From NCBI GenBank assembly GCA_965204395.1, contig OZ241987.1:2728001-2792000 (forward strand): 64,000 nucleotides of DNA, given 5' to 3'. Below the pieces are notes generated by a model. It searched no databases. It saw only the letters and a program-made list of their open reading frames with translations, and was not told the origin of the DNA. The stretch comes from Bin87 sp965204395. GTDB lineage: Bacteria; Chloroflexota; Dehalococcoidia; Lucifugimonadales; UBA3495. Of the stretch, positions 43,518 through 52,136 are shown piece by piece (position 1 is the first letter of the stretch; the number at the start of each line of letters is the position of its first letter). A program made the translations under genes and the position numbers.

Positions 43518-44183
43518 ATGAACCTGCGTGTAGTCGAGAAAGCCATCGTCCATTACAGTAACAAGGAACGGCGACGGCACAACCTTCGGAACATGCGCCG
43601 TAGCGCGTCTCTTGTGCAGGCCGCGCGGAGGCACGCCGAATGGTGCGCTGGTCGCAACCGCATGACCCATACTGGTACCGGAGGCACTCAGCCCTATCAA
43701 CGAGCTCGCCAAGCGGGGTACCCGTCCCAAGCGGTCGCCGAAAACATGTGGCAGCAACACGGACAAAACAACACCACATACAAAAGCCGGTTCCGCTGGC
43801 AGAACGATTGGCAGTTCGGTAAAGCGGCGGTCATCACTTGGATGAACAGTCCCGGTCACCGGTCCAACCTGCTCGACCCTCGATGGACCGACATCGGCGT
43901 CGGTTTGTCGCGCCGTAATGGCCATACCATGCTGGTGCAGATGTTCGGTGACCGTCCCGCCCCGCCACCGAAGATGAAGATGCCGTCGGTGAAGCAATCC
44001 AGCAAACCTCAGGGCGGGCCGTATAGCCACTTCCATAACTGGTCGTTTCATACCCATCACAAGAGGCCCAAAGGCGGCAATCACTATCGCGCCGTCCGTC
44101 GAAGACAAAGGCCGTGGCGTATCGCGTTTTGGGTTGCGCTCGCGGGCGCACTCATCGTGGCAGGCATACTGCTGAGTGCTTGA
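43518..44183 (+). CDS. CAP-domain (SCP/PR-1-like) protein with C-terminal anchor
   Basis: 221 residues. The CAP domain covers about 10-150: EKAIVHYSNKERRRHNLRNMRRSASLVQAARRHAEWCAGRNRMTHTG, AENMWQQHG, AAVITWMNSPGHRSNLLDPRWTDIGVGL, with the His/Glu site residues (H in AEWC..MTH and E in AENM and H in SPGHR) of this fold. A basic linker follows and a final hydrophobic helix WRIAFWVALAGALIVAGILLSA could anchor it. No N-terminal signal peptide is visible, unusual for CAP proteins, so its location is uncertain. Confidence 0.8.
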   Translation: MNLRVVEKAIVHYSNKERRRHNLRNMRRSASLVQAARRHAEWCAGRNRMTHTGTGGTQPYQRARQAGYPSQAVAENMWQQHGQNNTTYKSRFRWQNDWQFGKAAVITWMNSPGHRSNLLDPRWTDIGVGLSRRNGHTMLVQMFGDRPAPPPKMKMPSVKQSSKPQGGPYSHFHNWSFHTHHKRPKGGNHYRAVRRRQRPWRIAFWVALAGALIVAGILLSA

Positions 44184-44206
44184 TGCGACGTGCTGCTACC
44201 ACAAAT

Positions 44207-44236
44207 CGGACCCGGCGGTCAACGGCGGGGGGTCAG
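44207..44236 (+). repeat. Intergenic repeat, copy 2
   Basis: GGACCCGGCGGTCAACGGCG followed by GGGGGTCAGC, between the CAP gene and the 44326 gene. Confidence 0.55.
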
Positions 44237-44325
44237 CAGGCTGGTGGCAAAGCCGGGTCAATGACCGCGTAAATTCACAATTTGAGCCGGCCGCAGGAGC
44301 GCTGAAACAGCGAAAGGAGTTGGCT

Positions 44326-44916
44326 GTGAGCCCTGACAAGTTCGGAGATTCTTACGACATCGTCAAAAGGGAGATAATCCAGTGGTTGGCACCGCCCGAA
44401 GAGTGGGCGGTCCATCCTATGTGGTTCGGTCCGAGACGTGATTTCGTTGAGGCGTACTACAATTTTCTGGAGGTTGAACCTGCCGAGGGGGACATCACAC
44501 GCAGACGGCTGGTCTCAGACGTCGGCAGGGCTTGTCCCAAGCACCTTCTCCTCGATCCAAACACCGGATTGCGTACGGGGCATCGGGGGCCCCCGGACAG
44601 CCAGTGGGACCATGTGACGATTGAGGAGCTTGCTGATATCGCCTGCGCTGATGGCCGGGAGTCTCTGCTCACTTTGGTCTTTGACCAAAGTATCGGCCAC
44701 AGAACATACGAGGATGCCAAGGAAATCGTCGCAGGGAATCTGCAGACGCTCCGGGAGGGCCATGAGGTATATGGCGTCGCCTATGTGTCTCACGCCGCCT
44801 TCATCTGGGTTGCTAAGGATGAGGACCTGCTCACCAGCGCCACGCGACAGCTCTTGAAGCGTTCCCGTCTGCCTCTCTCCCGTTTCGTCGACGATGGATT
44901 TGGTAGAATCACATAG
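44326..44916 (+). CDS. Hypothetical protein, 196 residues
   Basis: GTG start at 44326 with AGGAG 8 bases upstream; the frame is open back to 44176 but that part crosses the intergenic repeat and looks non-coding. Sequence: KFGDSYDIVKREIIQWLAPPEEWAVHPMWFGPRRDFVEAYYNFLEVEP, then DVGRACPKHLLLDPNTGLRT and a C-terminal half with GRESLLTLVFDQSIGHRTYEDAKEIVAGNLQTLREGHEVYGVAYVSHAAFIW. Soluble. I do not recognise the family. It is third in the run of small same-strand genes. Confidence 0.6.
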   Translation: MSPDKFGDSYDIVKREIIQWLAPPEEWAVHPMWFGPRRDFVEAYYNFLEVEPAEGDITRRRLVSDVGRACPKHLLLDPNTGLRTGHRGPPDSQWDHVTIEELADIACADGRESLLTLVFDQSIGHRTYEDAKEIVAGNLQTLREGHEVYGVAYVSHAAFIWVAKDEDLLTSATRQLLKRSRLPLSRFVDDGFGRIT

Positions 44917-44929
44917 GAGCGTAGCCACT

Positions 44930-44958
44930 GCCCCGGCAGCCAACGGCAGGGCGTCAGC
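44930..44958 (+). repeat. Intergenic repeat, copy 3
   Basis: GCCCCGGCAGCCAACGGCAG followed by GGCGTCAGCG, between the 44326 and 45004 genes. Confidence 0.55.
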
Positions 44959-45003
44959 GGACATATTCCATTTCCGAGATCGAACCGTATAGGAGGCAAT
45001 TAC

Positions 45004-45255
45004 ATGACGTCCGCAGACGACACTACTACCGGGCCGGAGACAATTGAACTGAGCGGCCAGATTTCGGCTGGTGCGGTTAGTTTGACTGGAACATTAACGG
45101 TTATTCAAGCCGACGATATCGAGGTCGGAGACTCGGATGCACCGAAGTACTTGCGCCTACGGAACGGCGACTTCAGATTGTCCAAACGCGTCTTTTTGGT
45201 GGTGGACGGAGCAAGAGTTGAGATAACCGTCGATGAGCTACCGCCAGAACAGTAA
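45004..45255 (+). CDS. Small acidic protein, 83 residues
   Basis: Unrecognised: TIELSGQISAGAVSLTGTLTVIQADDIEVGDSDAPKYLRLRNGDFRLSKRVFLVVDGARVEITVDELPPEQ. Almost entirely beta, with regular alternation of hydrophobic residues, so a small barrel or sandwich is likely. AGGAGG lies 9 bases before the ATG, a strong ribosome-binding site. Last gene of the run with intergenic repeats. Confidence 0.6.
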   Translation: MTSADDTTTGPETIELSGQISAGAVSLTGTLTVIQADDIEVGDSDAPKYLRLRNGDFRLSKRVFLVVDGARVEITVDELPPEQ

Positions 45256-45421
45256 TGCAGATCGCTTGCTTGCAAACTCCCCTGACTGCCGTAGCATAAC
45301 TCAGGCCTTCCCTGACAAGTGTTGACAGATTGCCTACGCTATAGCTGATCCCCCTGCAGTCGGGCGGCTTCGGCCAACCTGCTGAGCAGGGTCTATTTTT
45401 GCCCTCGCGAGCGTCCTTTCC

Positions 45422-45480
45422 ATGACCCAACCGCTGCGACTCGCGCTGTTCATCGACGCTCAGAATACCTATCGGCGCGC
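45422..45480 (+). pseudogene. NYN-domain N-terminal remnant
   Basis: MTQPLRLALFIDAQNTYRRA is the usual start of NYN-type RNases (VFIDAQN-Y-RA), here cut off after about 20 residues. Confidence 0.45.
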
Positions 45481-45546
45481 CCATGTCTTATCCAAGGCAG
45501 CTTCGCGAGGTACAATTGTACCCCAAGGCATTGCTGGGGGTTCGAC

Positions 45547-45921
45547 ATGGCCGACATCCACTTCCACGTCTGGCACTACCAGCGCGATCCCGACGGGGTC
45601 ATCAGGTCCATGGAACGGTGCCCGGAACGCTATGAAAAGCGCCGCGCCGCCAATCGCGCCCTGGAAATGTTCCGCCGCAAGCACTGCATCGCCGGTCAGG
45701 TCCTCCAGTGCGTTGACGGCGCCTTCTGCCAGCCCCCGCCCGACTGGGTGGTCCAGGGCTACACTCTGGGCGGCGCCGTGGAGGTGGGCACGGAGTACTT
45801 CATCGACCGGACCCCGTCCATCCGGCCCTCCCGCAAGATGGAATTGGGGATGGAGAACCTGGCGGACTACGTCCAGGAGAACCCCGACCTCGTGGTACGA
45901 CGTCCAGGCGACCTCCAATAA
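45547..45921 (+). CDS. Hypothetical protein, 124 residues
   Basis: Unrecognised: MADIHFHVWHYQRDPDGVIRSMERCPERYEKRRAANRALEMFRRKHCIAGQVLQCVDGAFCQPPPDWVVQGY, then GAVEVGTEYFIDRTPSIRPSRKMELGMENLADYVQENPDLV. A GGGGG precedes the ATG. Three cysteines. It directly follows the NYN remnant and might replace or accompany it. No membrane segments. Confidence 0.5.
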   Translation: MADIHFHVWHYQRDPDGVIRSMERCPERYEKRRAANRALEMFRRKHCIAGQVLQCVDGAFCQPPPDWVVQGYTLGGAVEVGTEYFIDRTPSIRPSRKMELGMENLADYVQENPDLVVRRPGDLQ

Positions 45922-46039
45922 GGGAGCGCAGTCGGCATTCTCCCAGGTTGCCGGTTGTCCGCTGAAATGGGACCACTGGGGTTATCGGGAGCCGGAACGT
46001 ACCCTGTTGCCGGCAGGCGCTGGGGCGATGAGGTGCATC

Positions 46040-46657
46040 CTACGGCGCCGATGCGGACCGGAAGCCCAACTGGGGCTTTCGGGATGGGGTCGCGCCGGCC
46101 ATATCGATGCCCTCCATGAGCGCCGATATCTCCGCCAGGGCCTGCCACCGCTCCAGGGGGCGGTGGAGCCGGTATCCGGCCGCGGCATCGGCCAGTTGAC
46201 CGGTGCAGCCCTCCAGGTCCCAGAGCAGCGGGATGCGGCTTCGGCGGGCCAGGCGCTCGATGCGCCGGTCGGGGTCCGTATCGAACAAGGCCAGGGCCGG
46301 CGCAACGGTTATCGGGAGGTTCAGGCGCTCCTGCAGGAACTCCCTGATCGACTGCGCCTCGATGCGGGCCTCTTCCAGCGGCGACGGCGCGATCTGAGGA
46401 CCCGAGCCGGTGTCGACGCGCCACTGCCCACCCTGCAGGGAGTGACGGCCGTACTTCACCGTCATGCAGAAACGGCCGATATCCATGAGCCAGATGTCGA
46501 ACGCCGGCCCCGGCGGGTTGGCCCCGGGACGCCAGTGGCGCAGGAAGAAGGCGGGCACGCCGTCTGTGCCCCCGCCGGTCAGCAGGGCCACGGTGGCCCG
46601 GTCCTCGGCGGCGTTTCCGTTATCGTGGTGGTGGGAAAATAGATATTCCAGTTTCAT
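46040..46657 (-). CDS. NERD-like family protein
   Basis: About 205 residues from ATG at 46657 with AAGGAG 7 bases upstream (MKLEYLFSHHHDNGNAAEDRATVALLTGG). The part FDIWLMDIGRFCMTVKYGRHSLQGGQWRVDTGSG repeats the D...GRF---VK-G-H-L--G-W pattern of the NERD proteins at 21072 and 23835, and TVAPALALFDTDPDRRIERLARRSRIPLLWDLEGCTGQL matches their second half. D in FDIW and K in VKYG are probable catalytic residues. It stands alone here, without a helicase. Confidence 0.65.
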   Translation of the reverse strand: MKLEYLFSHHHDNGNAAEDRATVALLTGGGTDGVPAFFLRHWRPGANPPGPAFDIWLMDIGRFCMTVKYGRHSLQGGQWRVDTGSGPQIAPSPLEEARIEAQSIREFLQERLNLPITVAPALALFDTDPDRRIERLARRSRIPLLWDLEGCTGQLADAAAGYRLHRPLERWQALAEISALMEGIDMAGATPSRKPQLGFRSASAP

Positions 46658-47153
46658 GGGTCTGCTCCTTTGCGCCGCGCCGTGACGGCACGGGGTCTTC
46701 GTGTCGGATATTGATGAGGATGCCGATTGCTCCGACCGCGCCAATGCGGAGGTGTGGCTTCGACTTGCCTTCGCGGTACTGCTGATTCGCAGAGCGCTGA
46801 CGCTACAGCAACCTGCCACAACCGGCTTGAAACCCGCGGAGGCGCCCTGCGACAGAACAGGGATGACCTCGGAACACGAGTCCAGGTGTTGCCAAGGTTG
46901 GATCCGATTTCCGGCCGACCATCGATGGCGCGAAGACCCTCCCGGAGGTCAGACCGGTGCTCGAGCGCCACCATGCAGCTGGCGCAGCGGATCGTGAGCG
47001 GCAGTGGTAACGGCGAAGCCCTCATCCTCGGTCCGGGGCGAACCACCCCTGCCTCACCATCCTGAAACCTCCCGCCCGGGGCGCTGCGGAGAGTTGGCCG
47101 GAAATCTGATTACAATCCCGGCAACTAACCCGCATTCTTTGGAGGTGAGAACC
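46658..47153. other. Gap of about 500 bases, no gene seen
   Basis: Open frames here lack starts and coding character. The last 70 bases (47085-47153) are conserved upstream of the copy at 53502 and partly before 41341, so they probably hold the promoter or leader of the Cys/His-ASCH module, with a possible -10 TACAAT near 47111. Confidence 0.45.
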
Positions 47154-47387
47154 ATGCCCCAATGCGTTGCCTGCGGCGCTGAACTGGTGCCGCCCGTTCG
47201 CACTCCCCACACCGTCTACGTCCAGACCCTCTACCGCATCGGTGGCCAGGACTACTGCCGCCACCACATCATCAGGGCCGCCGTGGCCGCCGGCGTGATC
47301 ACCGAGGTCAAACCCGGCGCCGGACCGGTGGTGGCCATGAACCGGAGAGCACCCGCCGAGGAGCACTTCCGGCCCTTCCAGGGATGA
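47154..47387 (+). CDS. Small Cys/His protein, copy 2
   Basis: 77 residues. Same family as 41341 and 53502: MPQCVACGAELVPPVRTPH, then TVYVQTLYRIGGQDYCRHHIIRAAVAAGVITEVKPGAG and a C-terminal tail RAPAEEHFRPFQG that copy 1 lacks. CxxC and CRHH could bind zinc. GGAGG is 9 bases before the ATG. It ends 4 bases before the GTG of the ASCH gene, so the pair is surely an operon. Confidence 0.75.
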   Translation: MPQCVACGAELVPPVRTPHTVYVQTLYRIGGQDYCRHHIIRAAVAAGVITEVKPGAGPVVAMNRRAPAEEHFRPFQG

Positions 47388-47391
47388 GCCG

Positions 47392-47868
47392 GTGTACGCC
47401 ATCACTTTGCACCAGCCCTGGGCCACGCTGATCGCCCTGGGGATCAAGACGGTCGAGACCCGGTCCTGGCCGGCGCCGGAGCGGCTGCTCGGGCAGACTT
47501 TCGCCATCCACGCCGGCAAGCAGATGGTGAGGCGACCGGGCGACCGCATTGAACAGAAACTGCGGGACCGACTGGGGGAGGAATGGAGCCGAGCCATTCC
47601 GGCAGGCGCGGTGTTGGCCACCGTCACTTTGGCCGGCATGGCCCGGGTGGAGTACGTGGATCCAATGAGCGGCCACGCGGTGCATGACGGCCGCACCGAG
47701 GTCGGATGCGCCGTCGGAAGTGGACGAACCCCCATCGATCCCTGGGGCGACTTCAGCTCCGGCCGCTGGCTATGGTTCCTGGAGGACGTGGAGTCTCTGC
47801 CGGAGCCAATCCCTGCCGTCGGCCGTCAGTCCTTCTGGCGCTGGGTCGAAAACAGCGACGTCTCCTGA
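47392..47868 (+). CDS. ASCH-domain protein
   Basis: 158 residues from a GTG start. The ASCH/PUA-like signature is clear: YAITLHQPWATLIALGIKTVETRSWPAPERLLGQTFAIHAGKQ (W-T-I-G-K--E-R), then AVLATVTLAGMARVEYVD and WGDFSSGRWLWFLEDVESLPEPIPAVGRQSFWRW. ASCH domains bind RNA or act on nucleosides. The partner is the small Cys/His protein just upstream, and both occur again at 53502-54207, where the ASCH copy is broken. Function of the pair unknown. Confidence 0.85.
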   Translation: MYAITLHQPWATLIALGIKTVETRSWPAPERLLGQTFAIHAGKQMVRRPGDRIEQKLRDRLGEEWSRAIPAGAVLATVTLAGMARVEYVDPMSGHAVHDGRTEVGCAVGSGRTPIDPWGDFSSGRWLWFLEDVESLPEPIPAVGRQSFWRWVENSDVS

Positions 47869-48468
47869 CGCCAACCGTTCCAGTCGTTACACGGTTCCAT
47901 ACCATGCTGAACGGCTCATATTCTGAAACACAGCTGCCGAGCGCAGCCTGCGCCCAGTGGTGATCAGCCGCAAGATCAGCGCGGCACCCGCTCACAGCAG
48001 GGAACCGAAACCAAGATTACACCAGCGTCGATCTTCGCCACCTGGCGAGCACAAGGCCTCAATACCCTCACCACCTGCAAACAACTCCTCGCTTCCCCTC
48101 AAGCCCGAACAGTTACGTCAAACTGAGCCCCGGCAGAAGCCGGAACAGGAGCGCCACGATGAGGATGAGAACGATTGGGACGACGGAATAGCCGCTGAGA
48201 TGCACCGAGACGTTCTGTGGGACTCAATCGAGAAGCAATACCCCTGATAGCCAATTGGATCGCGGAAACCATTGGAGCTGCGGGGGAATCGTTGGCGTTC
48301 AACGCGCTGGGGCGGATGTCCTCTGAACAGGCGGAGAATGCCGGCGATTAATGAATGTCGTGTCCAATCGGGGCGGTGCGACCACTGGGCAAAACCCTTA
48401 CGTGCTTCCGCCCCAAAGCCCAATGCTAAAGACCGGCGACGACGTTCGGCCTGATGGCCATCACGCTG
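47869..48468. other. Gap of 600 bases; one possible tiny membrane peptide
   Basis: No normal gene. On the minus strand a GTG at 48205 opens a 30-codon frame (48205-48113) reading MHLSGYSVVPIVLILIVALL then FRLLPGLSLT, a hydrophobic peptide like type I toxins, but it has no clear ribosome-binding site. Other frames look random. Confidence 0.3.
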
Positions 48469-51060
48469 TCAGCATTGCGGGTCTTGATCATCGTAGCCCA
48501 GCTCGCGAGCGAGTTGAAAATCCCTCTCAGCGCCGTCCTCATCTCCCAGCAAATATCGGACCAGGCCGCGGCCGTAGGTGGAACGACCGCTGGCGGGGTC
48601 CAATTCAACCGCCGAGCTGAAGTCAGCCAGCGCCAGTTCCAGTTGGACGCTGAACAGGTGCGCGTTGCCGCGCGTGAAGTAGGCTATCGGGTCTCTGGGG
48701 CTGAGTTTCAACACGGTGTTGCAGTCCAGGATCGCGAGGTCGTACTGCTCCGCGGCAACGTAGGCATCGGCGCGAAACCGATACGTGAGTGGCTCTTCCG
48801 GCTTGAGACGGGCCGCGGCGTCGTAATCGGCGATGGCCCGGGCAAAGTCGAGCTTCATGCGATACGCCGCTCCCCGCCCCAGGTGGGCTGCCGAGTTCCC
48901 GGGGTCCAACCGGAGCGCGGTGTCGAAGTCCACGATTGCTTCATCGTATTTCTCTTGGTATCGGAGGCAATCACCGTGGACACGGCGGGCATCGGCGTGG
49001 TCGGGATCCAGGCGGATGGCTTCACACAGATCGGCGAACGCCCGGTCCAACTCATTCTGTTCACCGTAGGCCTGTCCCCGCTGATAATGGGCCCGAGCAT
49101 CATCAGGCCTGAGCCGGACGAGTTCGGTCATGTCGGCAGCCATAAGGTCCCACCGCTTCCGGTTGCCGAACAGGGTGCCCCGCAGCATATACGCGGCCGC
49201 ATGGTCCGGATCCAGCTGCAGAACGGCATCCATGTCCGCGATCGCCAGGTCATCGTTGCCCTTGGCGAAGTGGGCCAGGCCCCTGGTGATGTGGGCATAA
49301 TCGTCATCGGGACTGAGCCTGATGACGGCGTCCATGACGGCAATCTTCCGGTCGTGTTCGTCGGAACCAGCATTGGCCCGGTCTCTTTCACCGAATTCCC
49401 GGAGCATTTCCCAAAACCTGAGCGTACCCTCGTCGGCTCCGAAATGCTGAGCCCTCCTGAGGTACCGCCGATGCTTTTTGCCGTCTCCGGTCAAGAGGGC
49501 GAGTTCCGAGGCGGCCAGCAAAACGGACGTTCCCTCGGGATCCAGTTCCAGGGCCGCCTCAAACGCCGCCAGGGCCTCGGGCAACTGCTTCAATCTCCAA
49601 TGAGCACGCCCCAAGGTGCTGTGATATCGGGAATCCAGTGGACCGCATTCCGGCTTCACCCTGCGGAGGTGTGCGACCGCTTCCTCTGGACGGTCGGTGT
49701 AATACAGGGTGGCGCCTATCTCGGTCCAGGGAAGAATCCACTTGGGGTCCAGCGTAACCGCCAACCACAGAGCATCCAGGCCCTCGTTCACGAGACCCAC
49801 GTCGCCATGTGCGATGCCGATGCTGGTTTTCACCGATCCCAGCGTGAAGTGGTTGGCTGGATCCAATGGGTCGAGGCGCGCCGCGATCTCGACCTCGGAC
49901 AGAGCTTCGGCGGGTTTGCCCTGCATCTGGAGTTCAAACGAGCGCCGGTAATGAGCATAGGCTTCGGGATTGCTCACGTCCCAGTCTTCCAAAAGGCGCC
50001 CTTTTGTCTTCTGGATAAGTTCATCCTCTTCGGCCATGCGAGCGTTCATGTTCACGGAGACGACGCGGTTGATCCAACGCAACCCGGTGGACCGCAGGTC
50101 CTCCTGCCATTCTCCGTCTGTCTCACGTTGAATCAGCGCCGACAGCAGGGGCCCCGCAACACGGGCGCCAACGCCCAAATCAGCCAACACGGTGAGATCC
50201 TCCGGACGGTCTTCGGCGGGAAATTGATCGTCGATCATGCGATAGGTTTCTTCGGAGTACTTGCGCAAATGCCCGATGATCTCACCCACGGCCGCATCCC
50301 CGATGTGCTCCGCCAACAGTTCGGCGACGTCGCTGATCCAGTAGAGGGCCCGCAGCTCAAGGGCGATACTCGCCGCGTCCGAGCCTTCAATGTGCTCAGC
50401 CAGCGTCTCGGCCAACTTGGTGAGGTTGTCATTGGACGGCCGGGCGCCGTCGTACATCCAGGCGTCCACGGTATTGTCGGCCACGCCGATGGCCTCTGCG
50501 AGGTCCTCCAGCGTGAGGGCAGTCTGCCGGCGCTTTTGGTTGAGAAACTCGCCTCGGGCAGCAACGGTCGCCCAGTCGAGCAGCGCCAGGGCCGCGGGAG
50601 CCGTCCCGGCAAGGTGCAGGTGGGCCGCCACCCTGATGGCCAGGTCAATCACGGCAAGCCTGACGTACGCTTCCCAGACCTTCGGCAGGCGGCTGGGTAC
50701 GATGCTCACCGTCCGGCGGCGGACCGACGACCGCATCAGGTCCCAATGATCCGCGTGCCACTGCAGCACGGAGGATAGCGAGGGCGTCGCCTCATGGTCG
50801 CTCTCCCCCGTCCGTGGCGACGAGACGAACCCGGCATCGGCCAACGCCTCCGCTATGGCATGGATGATCTCGGCCCTGGTGGCGTCTTTCACCAGGCGCT
50901 CGGGGTCAGCGGCGAAATACCGGCGCGCGTTTCGCTGCTGGTGAGCGGGCAGGCTGAGGCCCAACCTCGTAACCAGTGCCCCCAATATCTGACCACTGGT
51001 GGGGAGACGGGGCATCACTTCACGTTCCACCGTATTGTCTCCGTGCTCTTCACCAGGCAT
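48469..51060 (-). CDS. Large TPR protein with internal helix-turn-helix
   Basis: About 863 residues from ATG at 51060, overlapping the viperin-like gene by 11 bases; ATG at 51015 is an alternative start. The N-terminal third is helical. An XRE-like helix-turn-helix (LTLEDLAEAIGVADNTVDAWMYDGARPSNDNLTKLAETL) sits at about residues 180-220. From about 380 to the end there are some ten TPR units with the W-LG-Y-G-A-F-A-P pattern, e.g. FTLGSVKTSIGIAHGDV and AHLGRGAAYRMKLDFARAIADYDAAARLKPEEP. No catalytic domain is visible. It may be a sensor or scaffold. Coupling to a viperin homologue suggests a defence role. Confidence 0.8.
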   Translation of the reverse strand: MPGEEHGDNTVEREVMPRLPTSGQILGALVTRLGLSLPAHQQRNARRYFAADPERLVKDATRAEIIHAIAEALADAGFVSSPRTGESDHEATPSLSSVLQWHADHWDLMRSSVRRRTVSIVPSRLPKVWEAYVRLAVIDLAIRVAAHLHLAGTAPAALALLDWATVAARGEFLNQKRRQTALTLEDLAEAIGVADNTVDAWMYDGARPSNDNLTKLAETLAEHIEGSDAASIALELRALYWISDVAELLAEHIGDAAVGEIIGHLRKYSEETYRMIDDQFPAEDRPEDLTVLADLGVGARVAGPLLSALIQRETDGEWQEDLRSTGLRWINRVVSVNMNARMAEEDELIQKTKGRLLEDWDVSNPEAYAHYRRSFELQMQGKPAEALSEVEIAARLDPLDPANHFTLGSVKTSIGIAHGDVGLVNEGLDALWLAVTLDPKWILPWTEIGATLYYTDRPEEAVAHLRRVKPECGPLDSRYHSTLGRAHWRLKQLPEALAAFEAALELDPEGTSVLLAASELALLTGDGKKHRRYLRRAQHFGADEGTLRFWEMLREFGERDRANAGSDEHDRKIAVMDAVIRLSPDDDYAHITRGLAHFAKGNDDLAIADMDAVLQLDPDHAAAYMLRGTLFGNRKRWDLMAADMTELVRLRPDDARAHYQRGQAYGEQNELDRAFADLCEAIRLDPDHADARRVHGDCLRYQEKYDEAIVDFDTALRLDPGNSAAHLGRGAAYRMKLDFARAIADYDAAARLKPEEPLTYRFRADAYVAAEQYDLAILDCNTVLKLSPRDPIAYFTRGNAHLFSVQLELALADFSSAVELDPASGRSTYGRGLVRYLLGDEDGAERDFQLARELGYDDQDPQC

Positions 51061-51919
51061 ATAGACCCCCCCGCAAACGGAACCTGGCCGGGTCGACCGA
51101 TACATCCTGCAGCGCAGCCTCGACGCCCACGTCATTGATGAATCGGCTGTAGACGTGGGCGCCGGCTGTATTGTCGAAGAACCGGCCCGCGGGATCGACC
51201 ATCACGTAGCTCCCGGTCATCAGCTCATTGTCCTCCGGCACCACCGCCACTCCGGCATCCTCCACGCGCCGGTTGCGGTCGACGTAGGCGTCGAACTGCT
51301 CGACGGTAACCACCTGATCGTCGACCAGGCCGTCGTTCTGGCCTCCGACCGGAAGCACCTGCAGCAGTTTCCACCGCTCCGGGCGCGCCCTGGCAATGAA
51401 GCCGGTCAGGTCCTCGTCGCAGTTGCTCCGCGTCACCACGGTGTTGATCTTCACGCGAACGCCCCACTCCTTCAGCGTATCGATGACGTTCAGGTAGTCG
51501 TCCTCGCTCATTGGGCCGGACCGGGTGGTTCGTCCTGTCTCTTCCAGCTTCTGCGGGTCCACCGTGTCTATGCTGAGCGCGGCCCAATCAAGGGACCCGC
51601 CCACGCGGTCCAGCCATGCCGACGTGATACAGCTGCCGTTGGTCACGATGGAGGTGGTGAGACCCAGTTCTTTAACCCTCACTATCAGGTCCGGCAGCCA
51701 GGGGCAGAGGGTGGGTTCGCCGCCGGCGAAGTTGATCTTCTCGAACCCGGCGCTGGCCAGCGCGTCCACCACGGCGAGGCAACCCTCGCGCGACAGGTGC
51801 CCTTTGGGCAGGACGTCCTGTCCAAGATCCTGAAAGGTGGCGAAGCAGAACCCGCACCTCATGTTGCAGGGTCTCCACAAATGGAAGTTGACCGAGGGTA
51901 TTTCGTTTGCGATCTTCAT
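51050..51919 (-). CDS. Prokaryotic viperin homologue (radical SAM)
   Basis: 289 residues. The radical-SAM cluster motif is CNMRCGFCF (C18, C22, C25), preceded by SVNFHLWRP as in viperins. Further viperin-like segments are FEKINFAGGEPTL, SIVTNGSCITSAWL, VRVKINTVVTRSNCDEDL, RWKLLQVLPVGGQN, VPEDNELMTGSYVMVDPAGRFFDN and the C-terminal FRLRGGLYAW. Known viperins convert CTP, GTP or UTP to 3'-deoxy-3',4'-didehydro nucleotides that stop phage RNA synthesis. Length and all motifs are complete. It overlaps the TPR/HTH gene; a 47-residue gene precedes it. No nucleotide kinase gene, a common partner, is next to it. Confidence 0.9.
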   Translation of the reverse strand: MKIANEIPSVNFHLWRPCNMRCGFCFATFQDLGQDVLPKGHLSREGCLAVVDALASAGFEKINFAGGEPTLCPWLPDLIVRVKELGLTTSIVTNGSCITSAWLDRVGGSLDWAALSIDTVDPQKLEETGRTTRSGPMSEDDYLNVIDTLKEWGVRVKINTVVTRSNCDEDLTGFIARARPERWKLLQVLPVGGQNDGLVDDQVVTVEQFDAYVDRNRRVEDAGVAVVPEDNELMTGSYVMVDPAGRFFDNTAGAHVYSRFINDVGVEAALQDVSVDPARFRLRGGLYAW

Positions 51920-51992
51920 TTCGACCCCCTGATGATCCGCGCTGCATCACGTCGCTGGTTTTTGATCATCGTAGGACCGCCCTCCCAAGTCG

Positions 51993-52136
51993 TCAGCCCA
52001 AGTTGAGCGGACAAAACGCCCTCCGCGCAGAGGTTGGCGCAACGCCGCCGCATCCACTTGAGCTAGCGCCCGTTCTCCCGAACCGCTCGGTCAACCGGTC
52101 GCCCCGTTGCACTGTGAAATCCCTCTTCTGCGGCAT
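51993..52136 (-). CDS. Possible 47-residue protein upstream of viperin
   Basis: ATG at 52136 with AAGGAGG 8 bases upstream, a strong ribosome-binding site. The product begins MPQKRDFTVQRGDRLTERFG and ends PTSARRAFCPLNLG. It is basic and likely unstructured. It lies 73 bases before the viperin gene on the same strand. It may be a leader peptide or small partner, or a chance frame behind a good RBS. Confidence 0.35.
   Translation of the reverse strand: MPQKRDFTVQRGDRLTERFGRTGASSSGCGGVAPTSARRAFCPLNLG

Noticed and set aside
44176..44325. N-terminal extension of the 44326 gene
   Set aside because: It overlaps the intergenic repeat, has no ribosome-binding site and reads like non-coding sequence; the GTG at 44326 has AGGAG in the right place.
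43430..44958. Integron attC sites in the small-gene run
   Set aside because: The blocks lack the RYYYAAC / GTTRRRY pairs and the expected symmetric core, so I keep them only as an unnamed repeat.
48454..50778. A 774-codon open frame on the plus strand
   Set aside because: It is the exact antisense of the TPR protein gene, lacks any domain pattern, and its length is a side effect of the GC-rich TPR repeats.
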